A stretch of 8,005 nt of DNA. Source: Treponema sp. (GTDB lineage Bacteria > Spirochaetota > Spirochaetia > Treponematales > Treponemataceae). Position numbers and translations under genes: made by a program. The stretch spans positions 1-8,005 of the forward strand of contig JAEEKM010000203.1 in the NCBI GenBank assembly GCA_016282455.1, given 5' to 3'. Position 1 is the stretch's first letter. The number at the start of each line of letters is the position of its first letter. Under the pieces are notes generated by a model. The model did no database searches. It was not told the DNA's origin and saw only the letters and a program-made list of their open reading frames with translations. Positions 1 through 5,608 of this stretch are shown piece after piece.

Positions 1-60
1 GTTGGAACAGGATTCTTCGGTTACAACGACAGCACCTACCACAACACAGAAAGACAGTAG
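1..60 (+). CDS. 3' end of an unidentified protein gene (partial)
   Basis: Frame 1 is open from the first base to a TAG at 58-60 and gives 19 residues ending YNDSTYHNTERQ. Third codon positions are mostly C or A, as in the genes downstream, which favours this frame. Frame 2 is also open, to a TAG at 80-82, but reads as a low-complexity Thr/Ser string that runs into the repeats. The tail is too short to identify a family. The gene starts outside the window. Confidence 0.5.
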   Translation, partial: VGTGFFGYNDSTYHNTERQ

Positions 61-63
61 CAC

Positions 64-120
64 CCCCCGTTGGTTGAACTAGCCCCCGGTGGTTGAACCA
101 GACCCCGATGGTTGAGGCTC
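64..120. repeat. Three tandem 19-bp imperfect repeats
   Basis: Three head-to-tail units of 19 bp lie at 64-82, 83-101 and 102-120, sharing the pattern CCCCG-N-TGGTTGA. Units 1 and 2 differ at two positions; unit 3 diverges at its 3' end. CCGGTGGTT at 86-94 has an exact inverted copy, AACCACCGG, at 143-151, so part of this block could fold or be one end of a larger element. The block starts four bases after the stop of the upstream gene. It resembles dispersed intergenic repeats of gut spirochaetes (recollection, not checked). Confidence 0.7.
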
Positions 121-152
121 TCGTGCGAAGCTGCGGAACGCTAACCACCGGA

Positions 153-258
153 TGTCATTTCGACTGAAGCACTAAGGCTTTTACTGTCATTTCGACTGAA
201 GCACTAAGGCTTTTACTGTCATTTCGACTGGAGCACGAAGTGCGGAATGGAGAAATCT
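153..258. repeat. Tandem 32-bp repeats plus a divergent terminal copy
   Basis: Units at 153-184 and 185-216 are identical 32-mers beginning TGTCATTTCGACTGAAGCAC. A third copy starts at 217 with the same TGTCATTTCGACTG, then diverges and ends in TGGAGAAATCT at 248-258. The third copy looks like the full element; the first two look like amplified 5' portions ending in GGCTTTTAC. The TGTCA...AGAAATCT ends recur in inverted form at 5353-5420. The block ends 22 bases before the glycosyltransferase start. There are only two exact units with no spacers, so this is not a CRISPR. Confidence 0.85.
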
Positions 259-280
259 ACACCTGTTTAACAAAAAAACT

Positions 281-1291
281 ATGAAAACAAACCCCCAGCC
301 CCCAAAAGTGTCCGTTTGCATCCCTGTCTGGCAGACAGAAAAAACTCTAACTGCCAGTCTGGAATCAGTATTTGCTCAAAACTTTGATTCTTATGAAATC
401 CTTGTCCTAAATGACGGAAGCGAAGGTAAAGACGACTTTGGAAGAAATGCAAAAAAAATCGTAAAGGAAGAAAGTAAGCGTTTAAACAAAGAGCGCAAAA
501 ATCAGGGCCTGGAACAAATACCCCATACCTACTTAGAAAACAAAAAGAACCTGGGCACTCTGGAAACAAGACGTCTTCTTACCGAAGAAGCAAGCGGCAC
601 ATACCTATTAATGATGGACTCAGACGACACCCTGCTGCCGGAAGCAGTAAGTAAAATGTACAAAGCCGCAGAAGACAATTCATTCCCCGACATAATTCAC
701 GCCTGCTTCACGGTTTCAACTTCTGACAAAGAAAAAGAAAAGGAGGCAATGGAAAAAATAAACAATCTTTCTGCAACGCCGCTATTTGGAAAAGAAATAA
801 AAGAGAATTTTATAAAAGGCGGTCAGACAAGCTTTCTCTGTGGAAAACTCATAAAAAAAGAAACTTACCTTAAGGCATTCAGCCACATTCCCTTTACAAA
901 ATGCGTCATGGCAGAAGACTTACTCATTTACACCTTCGTCACTTTAGAAGCCCAAAGTTATTACCCGCTAAAAGAATTTGTCTACTGCTACAACATGGAA
1001 GACGGCATTACAAGTTCTAAAACAATCACAAGCCTTAAAAAATGGGAAGGAGTTTGTTCTGCCGCAAATGTTTTTACCGCCATCTATTCAGAAATAGAAA
1101 ACTTACCGCCAGACACCTTTACAGGCGAAGAAATATCCTACATCAGTGCCCGCTGCCGCTACCACATGAGTCAAAGCATCCTCCAGCTAAAAAACTGCGT
1201 ACCCCCCGAACTGCAGCATGAAGCAAGACTTATGCTCTGCGACTACTGGGGAGAAGATTTTGTCACAGATATGGAAAAGCAAAACCCCTAG
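281..1291 (+). CDS. Family 2 glycosyltransferase (GT-A fold)
   Basis: This 336-residue protein has the GT2 layout: SVCIPVW near residues 11-17, NDGS at 44-47 for nucleotide-sugar binding, the metal-binding DSDD at 113-116 and an ED pair at 212-213 in the place of the catalytic base. It should transfer a sugar from an activated donor to a surface glycan or lipid; donor and acceptor cannot be read from sequence. There is no signal peptide or membrane segment, so it is probably cytosolic. A very charged stretch (about 48-90) separates NDGS from the rest of the Rossmann core. The ATG at 281 is not preceded by a clear Shine-Dalgarno; the nearest GGAGA is about 27 bases upstream, inside a repeat. 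Lysine and glutamate codons are more A-rich than in the metabolic genes downstream. No other glycan gene is visible nearby. Confidence 0.85.
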   Translation: MKTNPQPPKVSVCIPVWQTEKTLTASLESVFAQNFDSYEILVLNDGSEGKDDFGRNAKKIVKEESKRLNKERKNQGLEQIPHTYLENKKNLGTLETRRLLTEEASGTYLLMMDSDDTLLPEAVSKMYKAAEDNSFPDIIHACFTVSTSDKEKEKEAMEKINNLSATPLFGKEIKENFIKGGQTSFLCGKLIKKETYLKAFSHIPFTKCVMAEDLLIYTFVTLEAQSYYPLKEFVYCYNMEDGITSSKTITSLKKWEGVCSAANVFTAIYSEIENLPPDTFTGEEISYISARCRYHMSQSILQLKNCVPPELQHEARLMLCDYWGEDFVTDMEKQNP

Positions 1292-1317
1292 ACAAAAAGA
1301 CAGATATACTATAATAT
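1289..1317 (+). promoter_or_regulatory. Probable sigma-70 promoter for rpoZ-miaA
   Basis: TAGACA at 1289-1294 (five of six to TTGACA) overlaps the glycosyltransferase stop codon. TATAAT lies at 1310-1315 with a 15-bp spacer; the overlapping TAATAT at 1312-1317 gives 17 bp. The leader to the rpoZ start would be about 35 nt. The -10 is convincing, the spacing less so. Confidence 0.55.
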
Positions 1318-1356
1318 ATATGCCAAAGTTTACGATTGTTTGTTGTGAGGTGAAAG

Positions 1357-1560
1357 ATGATTTTCCCACTGGAAGAAATGGTTAAATTTAAGGGCGGTAT
1401 GTATGAGATTTCTGCAGCAGCAAGTCGCCGTGCATATCAGCTTGCAATGGTAAAAGACCCTATTCTTGAAGAATATGATGACAAAGTGGTGAGCATTGCC
1501 GCCCGTCAGCTTTTTACACATGAAGTGCAGTATCGCATTGGAGACTCACAGAACTCATAG
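1357..1560 (+). CDS. rpoZ: DNA-directed RNA polymerase omega subunit
   Basis: This 67-residue protein carries the omega core: GGMYEISAAASRRAYQLA (about residues 13-30) corresponds to the conserved segment in which a Y/F-x-L-V stretch precedes an Ala/Arg-rich helix, followed by DKVVSIAARQL. Omega binds the C-terminal part of beta-prime and helps RNA polymerase assembly and stability. The protein is short against the roughly 90 residues of E. coli omega, but keeps the conserved N-terminal two thirds. The ATG at 1357 is chosen because it retains the first helix (PLEEMVKF) and follows GAGGTG at 1347-1352; an in-frame ATG at 1378 would remove it. The gene ends 15 bases before miaA, so the two are probably cotranscribed. 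Confidence 0.82.
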   Translation: MIFPLEEMVKFKGGMYEISAAASRRAYQLAMVKDPILEEYDDKVVSIAARQLFTHEVQYRIGDSQNS

Positions 1561-1564
1561 TTTT

Positions 1565-1578
1565 GAGGGCATTTTTTG
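1565..1578 (+). promoter_or_regulatory. Ribosome binding site and TTG start of miaA
   Basis: GAGGG at 1565-1569 sits six bases before TTG at 1576-1578. No ATG or GTG lies between the rpoZ stop and the P-loop coding region at a usable distance, so the TTG is the likely start. Confidence 0.7.
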
Positions 1579-2538
1579 AGCGGGTCAAGAGAAACAAAAG
1601 AGAAAATTCCTGTTCTTGTAATATTTGCCCCAACTGCCTGTGGTAAGACTGCTTTTGTCCAGAGTTTATTTGGAAAGAGCAGTCTTTCTGTTTTTAAAGA
1701 AAAAGGCGAAGTAATCAGTGCAGACAGTCAGGCCGTTTATAAAGGACTTGATATAGGAACTGCAAAACCCAGTGCAGAAGAAATTACAGAACTCCCCTGC
1801 CACATGATAAACCTTTGTGAGCCCACACAACAGTTTGACTTAGGAGATTTTGTTCACGGAGCAGACAGGGCCTCAAGAGACATTTATTTCCGAGGGAAAC
1901 TCCCCCTTCTTGTAGGCGGAACCGGTTTTTACATAAGGGCTTTTTTACTGGGTCTCCCCTCCACCCCGGAACCGACACCTGAAGTTCGCGAACGGGTAAA
2001 AGAAAAACTTTTACAGGAAGGAAAAGAAGCCCTTCGTGCAGAACTTGAAATTGTAGACCCCGAAAGTGCAAGGCGCATTCACCCCAACGACCTTTACAGA
2101 ACAAGCCGTGCCCTTGAGATTTTTTACACCTGCGGAAAAACTCAAAGTTCCTTTTTAACCCAGAACACCCTCAGAGAAGAATATAATTTTTGTACAATAA
2201 TCCTTACCCGCGACAAAGACGAACTCATGAAAAGAATTGACCTCAGGGTAGAAGAAATGTTCCGTATGGGCTTAAAAGAAGAAGTTCAAAACCTAAAAAA
2301 ACAGGGCTTTACCAAAGACACACCAGCCATGAGAGCAATCGGTTACAGCGAGTTTTTTGACGAAAAGCTTCTTTCACAGGGAGATGATGCCATAAAAGAG
2401 GCCATAAAAAATCACTCCCGGCAATATGCAAAAAAACAGTACACCTTCATGCGGGGCATACCCGGAGCCACATTTGTTGACGCAAAAAATATCAGCGAAG
2501 ACCTTTTAAAAAAAATTTTACACGAGAATCATTTTTAA
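1576..2538 (+). CDS. miaA: tRNA dimethylallyltransferase
   Basis: MiaA transfers a dimethylallyl group from dimethylallyl diphosphate to N6 of A37 in tRNAs reading UNN codons, the first step toward ms2i6A. At 320 residues it is full length. Visible motifs are the P-loop APTACGKT (18-25), DSQAVYKGLDIGTAKP with the catalytic Asp, LLVGGTGFYIRAFL, HPNDLYRTSRALEIF, AIGYSEF and, near the C terminus, RQYAKKQYTFMRG. The P-loop starts with Ala and has Cys before GKT, where most family members read GPTASGKT; the GKT that binds phosphate is intact. The QYTFMRG segment has Phe where many homologues have Trp. It follows rpoZ by 15 bases. No clear intrinsic terminator follows the TAA. Confidence 0.95.
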   Translation: MSGSRETKEKIPVLVIFAPTACGKTAFVQSLFGKSSLSVFKEKGEVISADSQAVYKGLDIGTAKPSAEEITELPCHMINLCEPTQQFDLGDFVHGADRASRDIYFRGKLPLLVGGTGFYIRAFLLGLPSTPEPTPEVRERVKEKLLQEGKEALRAELEIVDPESARRIHPNDLYRTSRALEIFYTCGKTQSSFLTQNTLREEYNFCTIILTRDKDELMKRIDLRVEEMFRMGLKEEVQNLKKQGFTKDTPAMRAIGYSEFFDEKLLSQGDDAIKEAIKNHSRQYAKKQYTFMRGIPGATFVDAKNISEDLLKKILHENHF

Positions 2539-2572
2539 AGACAAGGCTTTTGAATCTTCCAGTTCTTAATTC

Positions 2573-2622
2573 TTGTGATTTTTTTCACAGTCAAAAAGTG
2601 ACACTGTACATTTTTTCACAGT
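2573..2622. promoter_or_regulatory. Two Rex-like operator sites upstream of the dehydrogenase gene
   Basis: The 18-mer at 2573-2590, TTGTGATTTTTTTCACAG, fits the Rex consensus TTGTGAANNNNTTCACAA with two mismatches. A weaker copy, CTGTACATTTTTTCACAG at 2604-2621, keeps the right half exactly apart from the last base. Their starts are 31 bp apart, about three helical turns, which would put bound dimers on the same DNA face. Rex is the NADH-sensing repressor known to control fermentative dehydrogenase genes in several phyla. The sites lie about 57-105 bp upstream of the -35. That this organism has a Rex protein is inferred. Confidence 0.55.
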
Positions 2623-2644
2623 AAACACCAAAAAAGTGAAAAAA
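2611..2644. repeat. 9-bp inverted repeat overlapping the second Rex-like site
   Basis: TTTTTTCAC at 2611-2619 is exactly complementary to GTGAAAAAA at 2636-2644, with a 16-base spacer. The right arm could also pair with the TTTTTTCAC of the first Rex-like site (2580-2588). It may be part of the operator array or a weak hairpin in the miaA 3' region. Confidence 0.5.
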
Positions 2645-2678
2645 GCATGGAATTTTCGGGATTTTTGATATATTTTGC

Positions 2679-2707
2679 TTAACAAACCAAAAAATATACT
2701 ATATAAT
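2679..2707 (+). promoter_or_regulatory. Sigma-70 type promoter of the LDH/MDH gene
   Basis: TTAACA at 2679-2684 and a perfect TATAAT at 2702-2707 are separated by 17 bp. Transcription would start near 2713-2715, leaving a leader of about 45 nt with AGGAG at 2748-2752. This is the best promoter in the window and separates the dehydrogenase from the rpoZ-miaA unit. Confidence 0.8.
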
Positions 2708-2758
2708 AATGTCATTACAGTTGGGCGTATTGTACCCATGTGAATTTAGGAGATTGTA

Positions 2759-3709
2759 ATGGCTAACACAAACAAAATCACTATTATCGGAGCCGGTCAG
2801 GTTGGTTCCACTGTTGCTTTCGCACTTACCCTTAAAGGTATTGCTTCAGAAATTGTTCTGATTGACATTGCGAAAGACCGCGCCATGGGAGAGGCCATGG
2901 ACATTCGTCAGGGTACACCTTTTATCGGACAGGTTTACATCCACGACGGTGAATATTCAGATGCAAAGGATTCTGACATTGTTATTCTTACTTCAGGAGT
3001 TGCACGCAAACCCGGACAGAGCCGCCTAGATCTTGCCCAGACAAACGTAAACATCACAAAGAGCATTATTCCTGAAATCACAAAATATGCCCCTGATGCA
3101 CTTTATGTAATCGTTGCAAACCCTGTAGACATTCTTACCTACCAGTTTGTAAAGACAAGCGGCATTCCCGCAAACCACATTTTCGGAACAGGTACCATGC
3201 TTGACACAGCACGTTTCCGCGCCCGCATTGCAGAGACATACAAAGTTGCACAGGAGAACGTTCACGGTTATGTTTTCGGTGAACACGGAGATTCTTCTTT
3301 CGTACCCTGGTCTCTTGCAAACATCGGTTCAATCCCTGTAGACAAGTACGCAGAAGCTTTTGAAGCAGGCAAGCTTCCAACTTTTAACAAGGATGACGTT
3401 GAGGACTACATCAGAAAGTCAGGCGGAATTATCATTGCTGCTAAAAAATGCACAAACTATGCAATCGGCGTAACAACCGCCCACCTCTGTGAAGCCCTTA
3501 CCTACGACACAGATTCAGTTCTTACAATCAGCACCATGCTTGACGGAGAGTACGGAATTAATGATGTATGTCTTTCAATTCCAGCAGTTGTAGGCCGCAA
3601 CGGAATTACCAGCCGCATTGTAGCTCCACTTACAGATGCAGAAATTGCATCCCTCAAGCACAGCGCCGACTGCCTCAAGGACGTAATCAATCAGCTTGAT
3701 TTTAACTAA
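2759..3709 (+). CDS. ldh: L-lactate/malate dehydrogenase family protein (probable L-lactate dehydrogenase)
   Basis: This 316-residue NAD-dependent 2-hydroxyacid dehydrogenase has GAGQVG (11-16) and Asp36 for NAD(H), NPVD (121-124), the catalytic pair Asp149/His176 in LDTARFR and GEHGDSS, and substrate-binding Arg89 and Arg152. The scaffold is LDH-like: GEHGD, SLANIG, Thr232 and LDGEYGINDV. However, the residue aligning with specificity position 102 (Gln in classical LDHs, Arg in malate dehydrogenases) is Arg83, in ARKPGQSRLDL. The protein may therefore reduce oxaloacetate rather than, or as well as, pyruvate. The adjacent fumC makes malate formation plausible. The start follows AGGAG by six bases. 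A consensus promoter and Rex-like sites upstream suggest control by the NADH/NAD+ ratio. The family is certain, the substrate is not. Confidence 0.85.
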   Translation: MANTNKITIIGAGQVGSTVAFALTLKGIASEIVLIDIAKDRAMGEAMDIRQGTPFIGQVYIHDGEYSDAKDSDIVILTSGVARKPGQSRLDLAQTNVNITKSIIPEITKYAPDALYVIVANPVDILTYQFVKTSGIPANHIFGTGTMLDTARFRARIAETYKVAQENVHGYVFGEHGDSSFVPWSLANIGSIPVDKYAEAFEAGKLPTFNKDDVEDYIRKSGGIIIAAKKCTNYAIGVTTAHLCEALTYDTDSVLTISTMLDGEYGINDVCLSIPAVVGRNGITSRIVAPLTDAEIASLKHSADCLKDVINQLDFN

Positions 3710-3716
3710 TCGATAA

Positions 3717-3860
3717 CTAAAAAAACTTACTGCTGCTCCCAGCGGGAACCCGACTTGAAAAAAGGCTGGCTTGAAGCTGCGCTGCAAATACCGCGCTTCG
3801 CTTGTGCAGATTTTTTTTTCAAGCCGGAACCACGCTTCCGCAAACAGTAAGATTTTTTTA
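3717..3860. repeat. Long imperfect inverted repeat between ldh and fumC, possible bidirectional terminator
   Basis: The segments 3726-3763 and 3814-3851 are 38 bases each and are imperfect reverse complements. The outer ends CTTACTG/CAGTAAG (7 bp) and inner ends CTTGAAAAAA/TTTTTTCAAG (10 bp) pair exactly; the middle pairs in part. The outer arms continue as a run of A (3719-3725) opposite a run of T (3853-3859) with one bulge, as in bidirectional terminators. The 50-base core contains a small GCGC stem (3779-3782 with 3793-3796). The size and shape also fit a miniature mobile or REP-like element. It occupies nearly all of the intergenic gap. Confidence 0.65.
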
Positions 3861-3879
3861 AGCATAGGAAAAGAATAAA

Positions 3880-5271
3880 ATGTCAGAATACAGAATTGAA
3901 CACGACTCCATGGGAGAAGTGAAAGTTCCCGCAGATAAACTCTGGGGAGCACAGACAGAAAGAAGTCATGAGAACTTTAAGATTGGTGTGGGAATTGAAA
4001 CCATGCCAAGAGAAATTACAAAAGCCTTCGGTTATCTTAAAAAGGCAGCCGCTCTTGCAAACTCAGAGCTCAAGCCTGAAAAGATGACTGCAAAAAAAGT
4101 AGAAGCAATCAGCAAGGCCTGTGACGAAGTTATTTCAGGAAGCCTTAACGAAAACTTTCCTCTTGTTGTATGGCAGACAGGCAGCGGAACACAGAGCAAC
4201 ATGAATGCAAACGAGGTTATTGCAAACCGTGCAAACCAGCTTGCAGGAGAAAAACTCTGCCACCCCAATGATGACATTAACATGAGTCAGTCTTCCAACG
4301 ACACTTTCCCCACTGCCATGCACATTGCCGCAGTTGTGGAAGTAGAAGACAAACTCTTCCCCGCCATTGATCTTCTTGTAGATACCTTTAAGCGTCTTGA
4401 AAAAGAAAACGAAGGAATTGTAAAAAGCGGACGCACCCACCTTCAGGATGCAGTGCCCATCAGCTTTACACAGGAAATTTCCGGCTGGAGAACAAGTCTT
4501 GAGCGTGACAAGGAAATGCTCAAAAGTTCACTCCCCTACCTCAAGCAGCTTGCCCTTGGTGGAACTGCAGTTGGTACAGGTCTTAATGCACCAAAGGGAT
4601 TTGACACTCTGGTTGCAAAAAAAGTGAGCGAACTTACTGGTAAAGATTTTGTTACCGCTCCAAATAAATTCCATGCCCTTACCAGCAAGGACGAAATCGT
4701 TTTTGCCCACGGAGCACTTAAGGCTCTTGCCGCAGACTGCATGAAAATTGCAAACGACGTGCGCTGGCTTGCCTCAGGTCCCCGTGATGGTCTTGGAGAA
4801 ATTCACATTCCGGAGAATGAACCCGGTTCTTCAATCATGCCTGGTAAAGTGAACCCCACCCAGTGCGAAGCCATGACAATGGTTGCCGTTCAGGTAATGG
4901 GTAACGATGCCACAGTCGGTATGGCAGCAAGCCAGGGTAACTTTGAACTTAACGTTTTCATGCCAGTTATTGCATACAACTTTATCCAGAGCACACGTCT
5001 TCTTGCAGAAGTTATCGTGAGCTTTAACAATAACTGCGCAGTGGGAATTACCGCAAACAAGGAGAAGATGCACCACAACCTGCACAATTCCCTCATGCTT
5101 GTAACTGCCCTTAACCCCTACATCGGTTACGAAAACGCAGCAAAAACAAGTCACCTGGCTTACGAGAAAAACATCAGCCTCAAAGAAGCCTGCGTCCAGT
5201 TAGGTTTCCTCACGGCTGACAAATTTGATGAGGTTTTTCATCCTGAACAGATGGTTGGAGATGGAAAGTAG
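3880..5271 (+). CDS. fumC: Class II fumarate hydratase
   Basis: This cofactor-free tetrameric fumarase interconverts fumarate and L-malate. At 463 residues it is full length. Family motifs are TGSGTQSNMN (100-109), SSND (138-141), GRTHLQDA (184-191, with the active-site His187) and the flexible signature loop GSSIMPGKVNP (316-326) with the catalytic serine. The ending HPEQMVG is the usual C-terminal motif. AGGA at 3866-3869 lies ten bases before the ATG. A 170-bp gap with a structured repeat separates it from ldh, so a separate transcript is possible. In an anaerobe it most likely serves the malate to fumarate step of a reductive, succinate-forming branch. Its last codons are duplicated about 94 bp downstream, as described separately. 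Confidence 0.96.
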   Translation: MSEYRIEHDSMGEVKVPADKLWGAQTERSHENFKIGVGIETMPREITKAFGYLKKAAALANSELKPEKMTAKKVEAISKACDEVISGSLNENFPLVVWQTGSGTQSNMNANEVIANRANQLAGEKLCHPNDDINMSQSSNDTFPTAMHIAAVVEVEDKLFPAIDLLVDTFKRLEKENEGIVKSGRTHLQDAVPISFTQEISGWRTSLERDKEMLKSSLPYLKQLALGGTAVGTGLNAPKGFDTLVAKKVSELTGKDFVTAPNKFHALTSKDEIVFAHGALKALAADCMKIANDVRWLASGPRDGLGEIHIPENEPGSSIMPGKVNPTQCEAMTMVAVQVMGNDATVGMAASQGNFELNVFMPVIAYNFIQSTRLLAEVIVSFNNNCAVGITANKEKMHHNLHNSLMLVTALNPYIGYENAAKTSHLAYEKNISLKEACVQLGFLTADKFDEVFHPEQMVGDGK

Positions 5272-5350
5272 TAGTTAGCAAGTTTGCGCAGCAAACTTGT
5301 AGAGAAAGATGCGAAGCAGCTTTCTCCTATTCCATCCTGAACAGATGGTT
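5236..5350 (+). repeat. Duplicated fumC 3'-terminal segment flanking a hairpin block
   Basis: CATCCTGAACAGATGGTT occurs at 5239-5256 inside fumC and again, identically, at 5333-5350. Including the preceding codon the match is 20 of 21 bases, and both copies read FHPEQMV. The second copy is followed directly by TAG, so it would have been a working gene end. Between the copies lie the present last fumC codons and two hairpins. Confidence 0.8.
5279..5326 (+). terminator. Paired hairpins after fumC, possible terminator without a U-tract
   Basis: The first hairpin is a perfect 9-bp stem, CAAGTTTGC (5279-5287) with GCAAACTTG (5291-5299), and a 3-nt loop. The second pairs GAGAAAG (5302-5308) with CTTTCTC (5320-5326), and TGC/GCA can extend it inside. 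Neither is followed by a T-run, so they are not classical intrinsic terminators. They start seven bases after the fumC stop and may stabilise or end the transcript, or belong to an inserted repeat. Confidence 0.45.
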
Positions 5351-5352
5351 TA

Positions 5353-5420
5353 GAGTGGAGAAATCTATAAATGTTCTGTAAAAAACATTTGTAGACATCT
5401 CGACTGCGCTCGATGTGACA
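5353..5420. repeat. Inverted copies of the TGTCA...GAAATCT dispersed repeat
   Basis: GAGTGGAGAAATCTA at 5353-5367 shares its last 12 bases with the end of the repeat at 248-259. It faces AGACATCTCGACTGCGCTCG at 5393-5412, continuing to TGTGACA at 5420, which in reverse complement begins TGTCACATCGA, like the TGTCATTTCGA start at 217. The inner parts form a 12-bp stem (5364-5375 with 5384-5395, one G-T pair) around an 8-base loop; after a two-base mismatch GAGA (5358-5361) pairs with TCTC (5398-5401). Confidence 0.65.
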
Positions 5421-5446
5421 GTTTGTGGCGATGGCACTTTTGTTTA

Positions 5447-5463
5447 ACGGAACAATATTCCGT
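5447..5463. promoter_or_regulatory. Inverted repeat ACGGAA-N5-TTCCGT, possible operator
   Basis: ACGGAA at 5447-5452 and TTCCGT at 5458-5463 are perfect inverted repeats with a 5-base centre, about 145 bp upstream of hdrB. The AT-rich tract at 5481-5502 follows, but I could not place a convincing -35/-10 pair. The regulator, if any, is unknown. Confidence 0.35.
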
Positions 5464-5501
5464 CCGACAAAAAACTGCCGTCAAAAAAAATATTTATTAA
5501 A

Positions 5502-5590
5502 TGAACCGGGGAGTGGCTGCCTTTGGTTCGTCCGATTATCGGATTAAACTGAACCTTTGGTACCCTTCTTCGGAATGGTTTTATTTTACT
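5502..5590 (+). promoter_or_regulatory. Structured leader of hdrBCA ending in a terminator-like UUCG hairpin
   Basis: TGAACC occurs at 5502-5507 and 5550-5555, and both can pair with GGTTCG at 5525-5530, so the two pairings exclude each other. The second encloses the palindrome TCCGATTATCGGA (5531-5543). At 5562-5579 ACC-C-TTC / GAA-T-GGT closes a cUUCGg tetraloop and runs into TTTTATTTTAC, just before the hdrB ribosome binding site at 5593. AACC (5552-5555) could alternatively pair with GGTT (5577-5580) and disrupt that stem. This arrangement is what an attenuator would look like. The stems are short, so this is a candidate only. Confidence 0.4.
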
Positions 5591-5608
5591 TTAGGAAGGA
5601 AGTAGGTT

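Noticed and set aside
2..82. Frame 2 as the coding frame of the left-edge gene
   Set aside because: It gives a low-complexity Thr/Ser string and runs into the repeats, while frame 1 has the codon pattern of neighbouring genes.
153..258. CRISPR array
   Set aside because: The 32-bp units are directly adjacent without spacers and only two are identical.
1784..2104. 106-codon minus-strand frame within miaA
   Set aside because: Fully covered by conserved MiaA motifs on the + strand and compositionally odd (many Leu/Cys/Arg).
2722..2738. Hairpin TGGG...CCCA in the ldh leader as a regulatory element
   Set aside because: Only four base pairs around a 9-base loop; expected by chance.
3575..3952. 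125-codon minus-strand frame spanning the ldh-fumC gap
   Set aside because: It overlaps the ends of two real genes and translates the inverted repeat; no motif and no matching ribosome binding site were found.
5502..5590. tRNA-like gene because of a GGTTCG segment
   Set aside because: No acceptor stem, anticodon arm or CCA end can be built around it.
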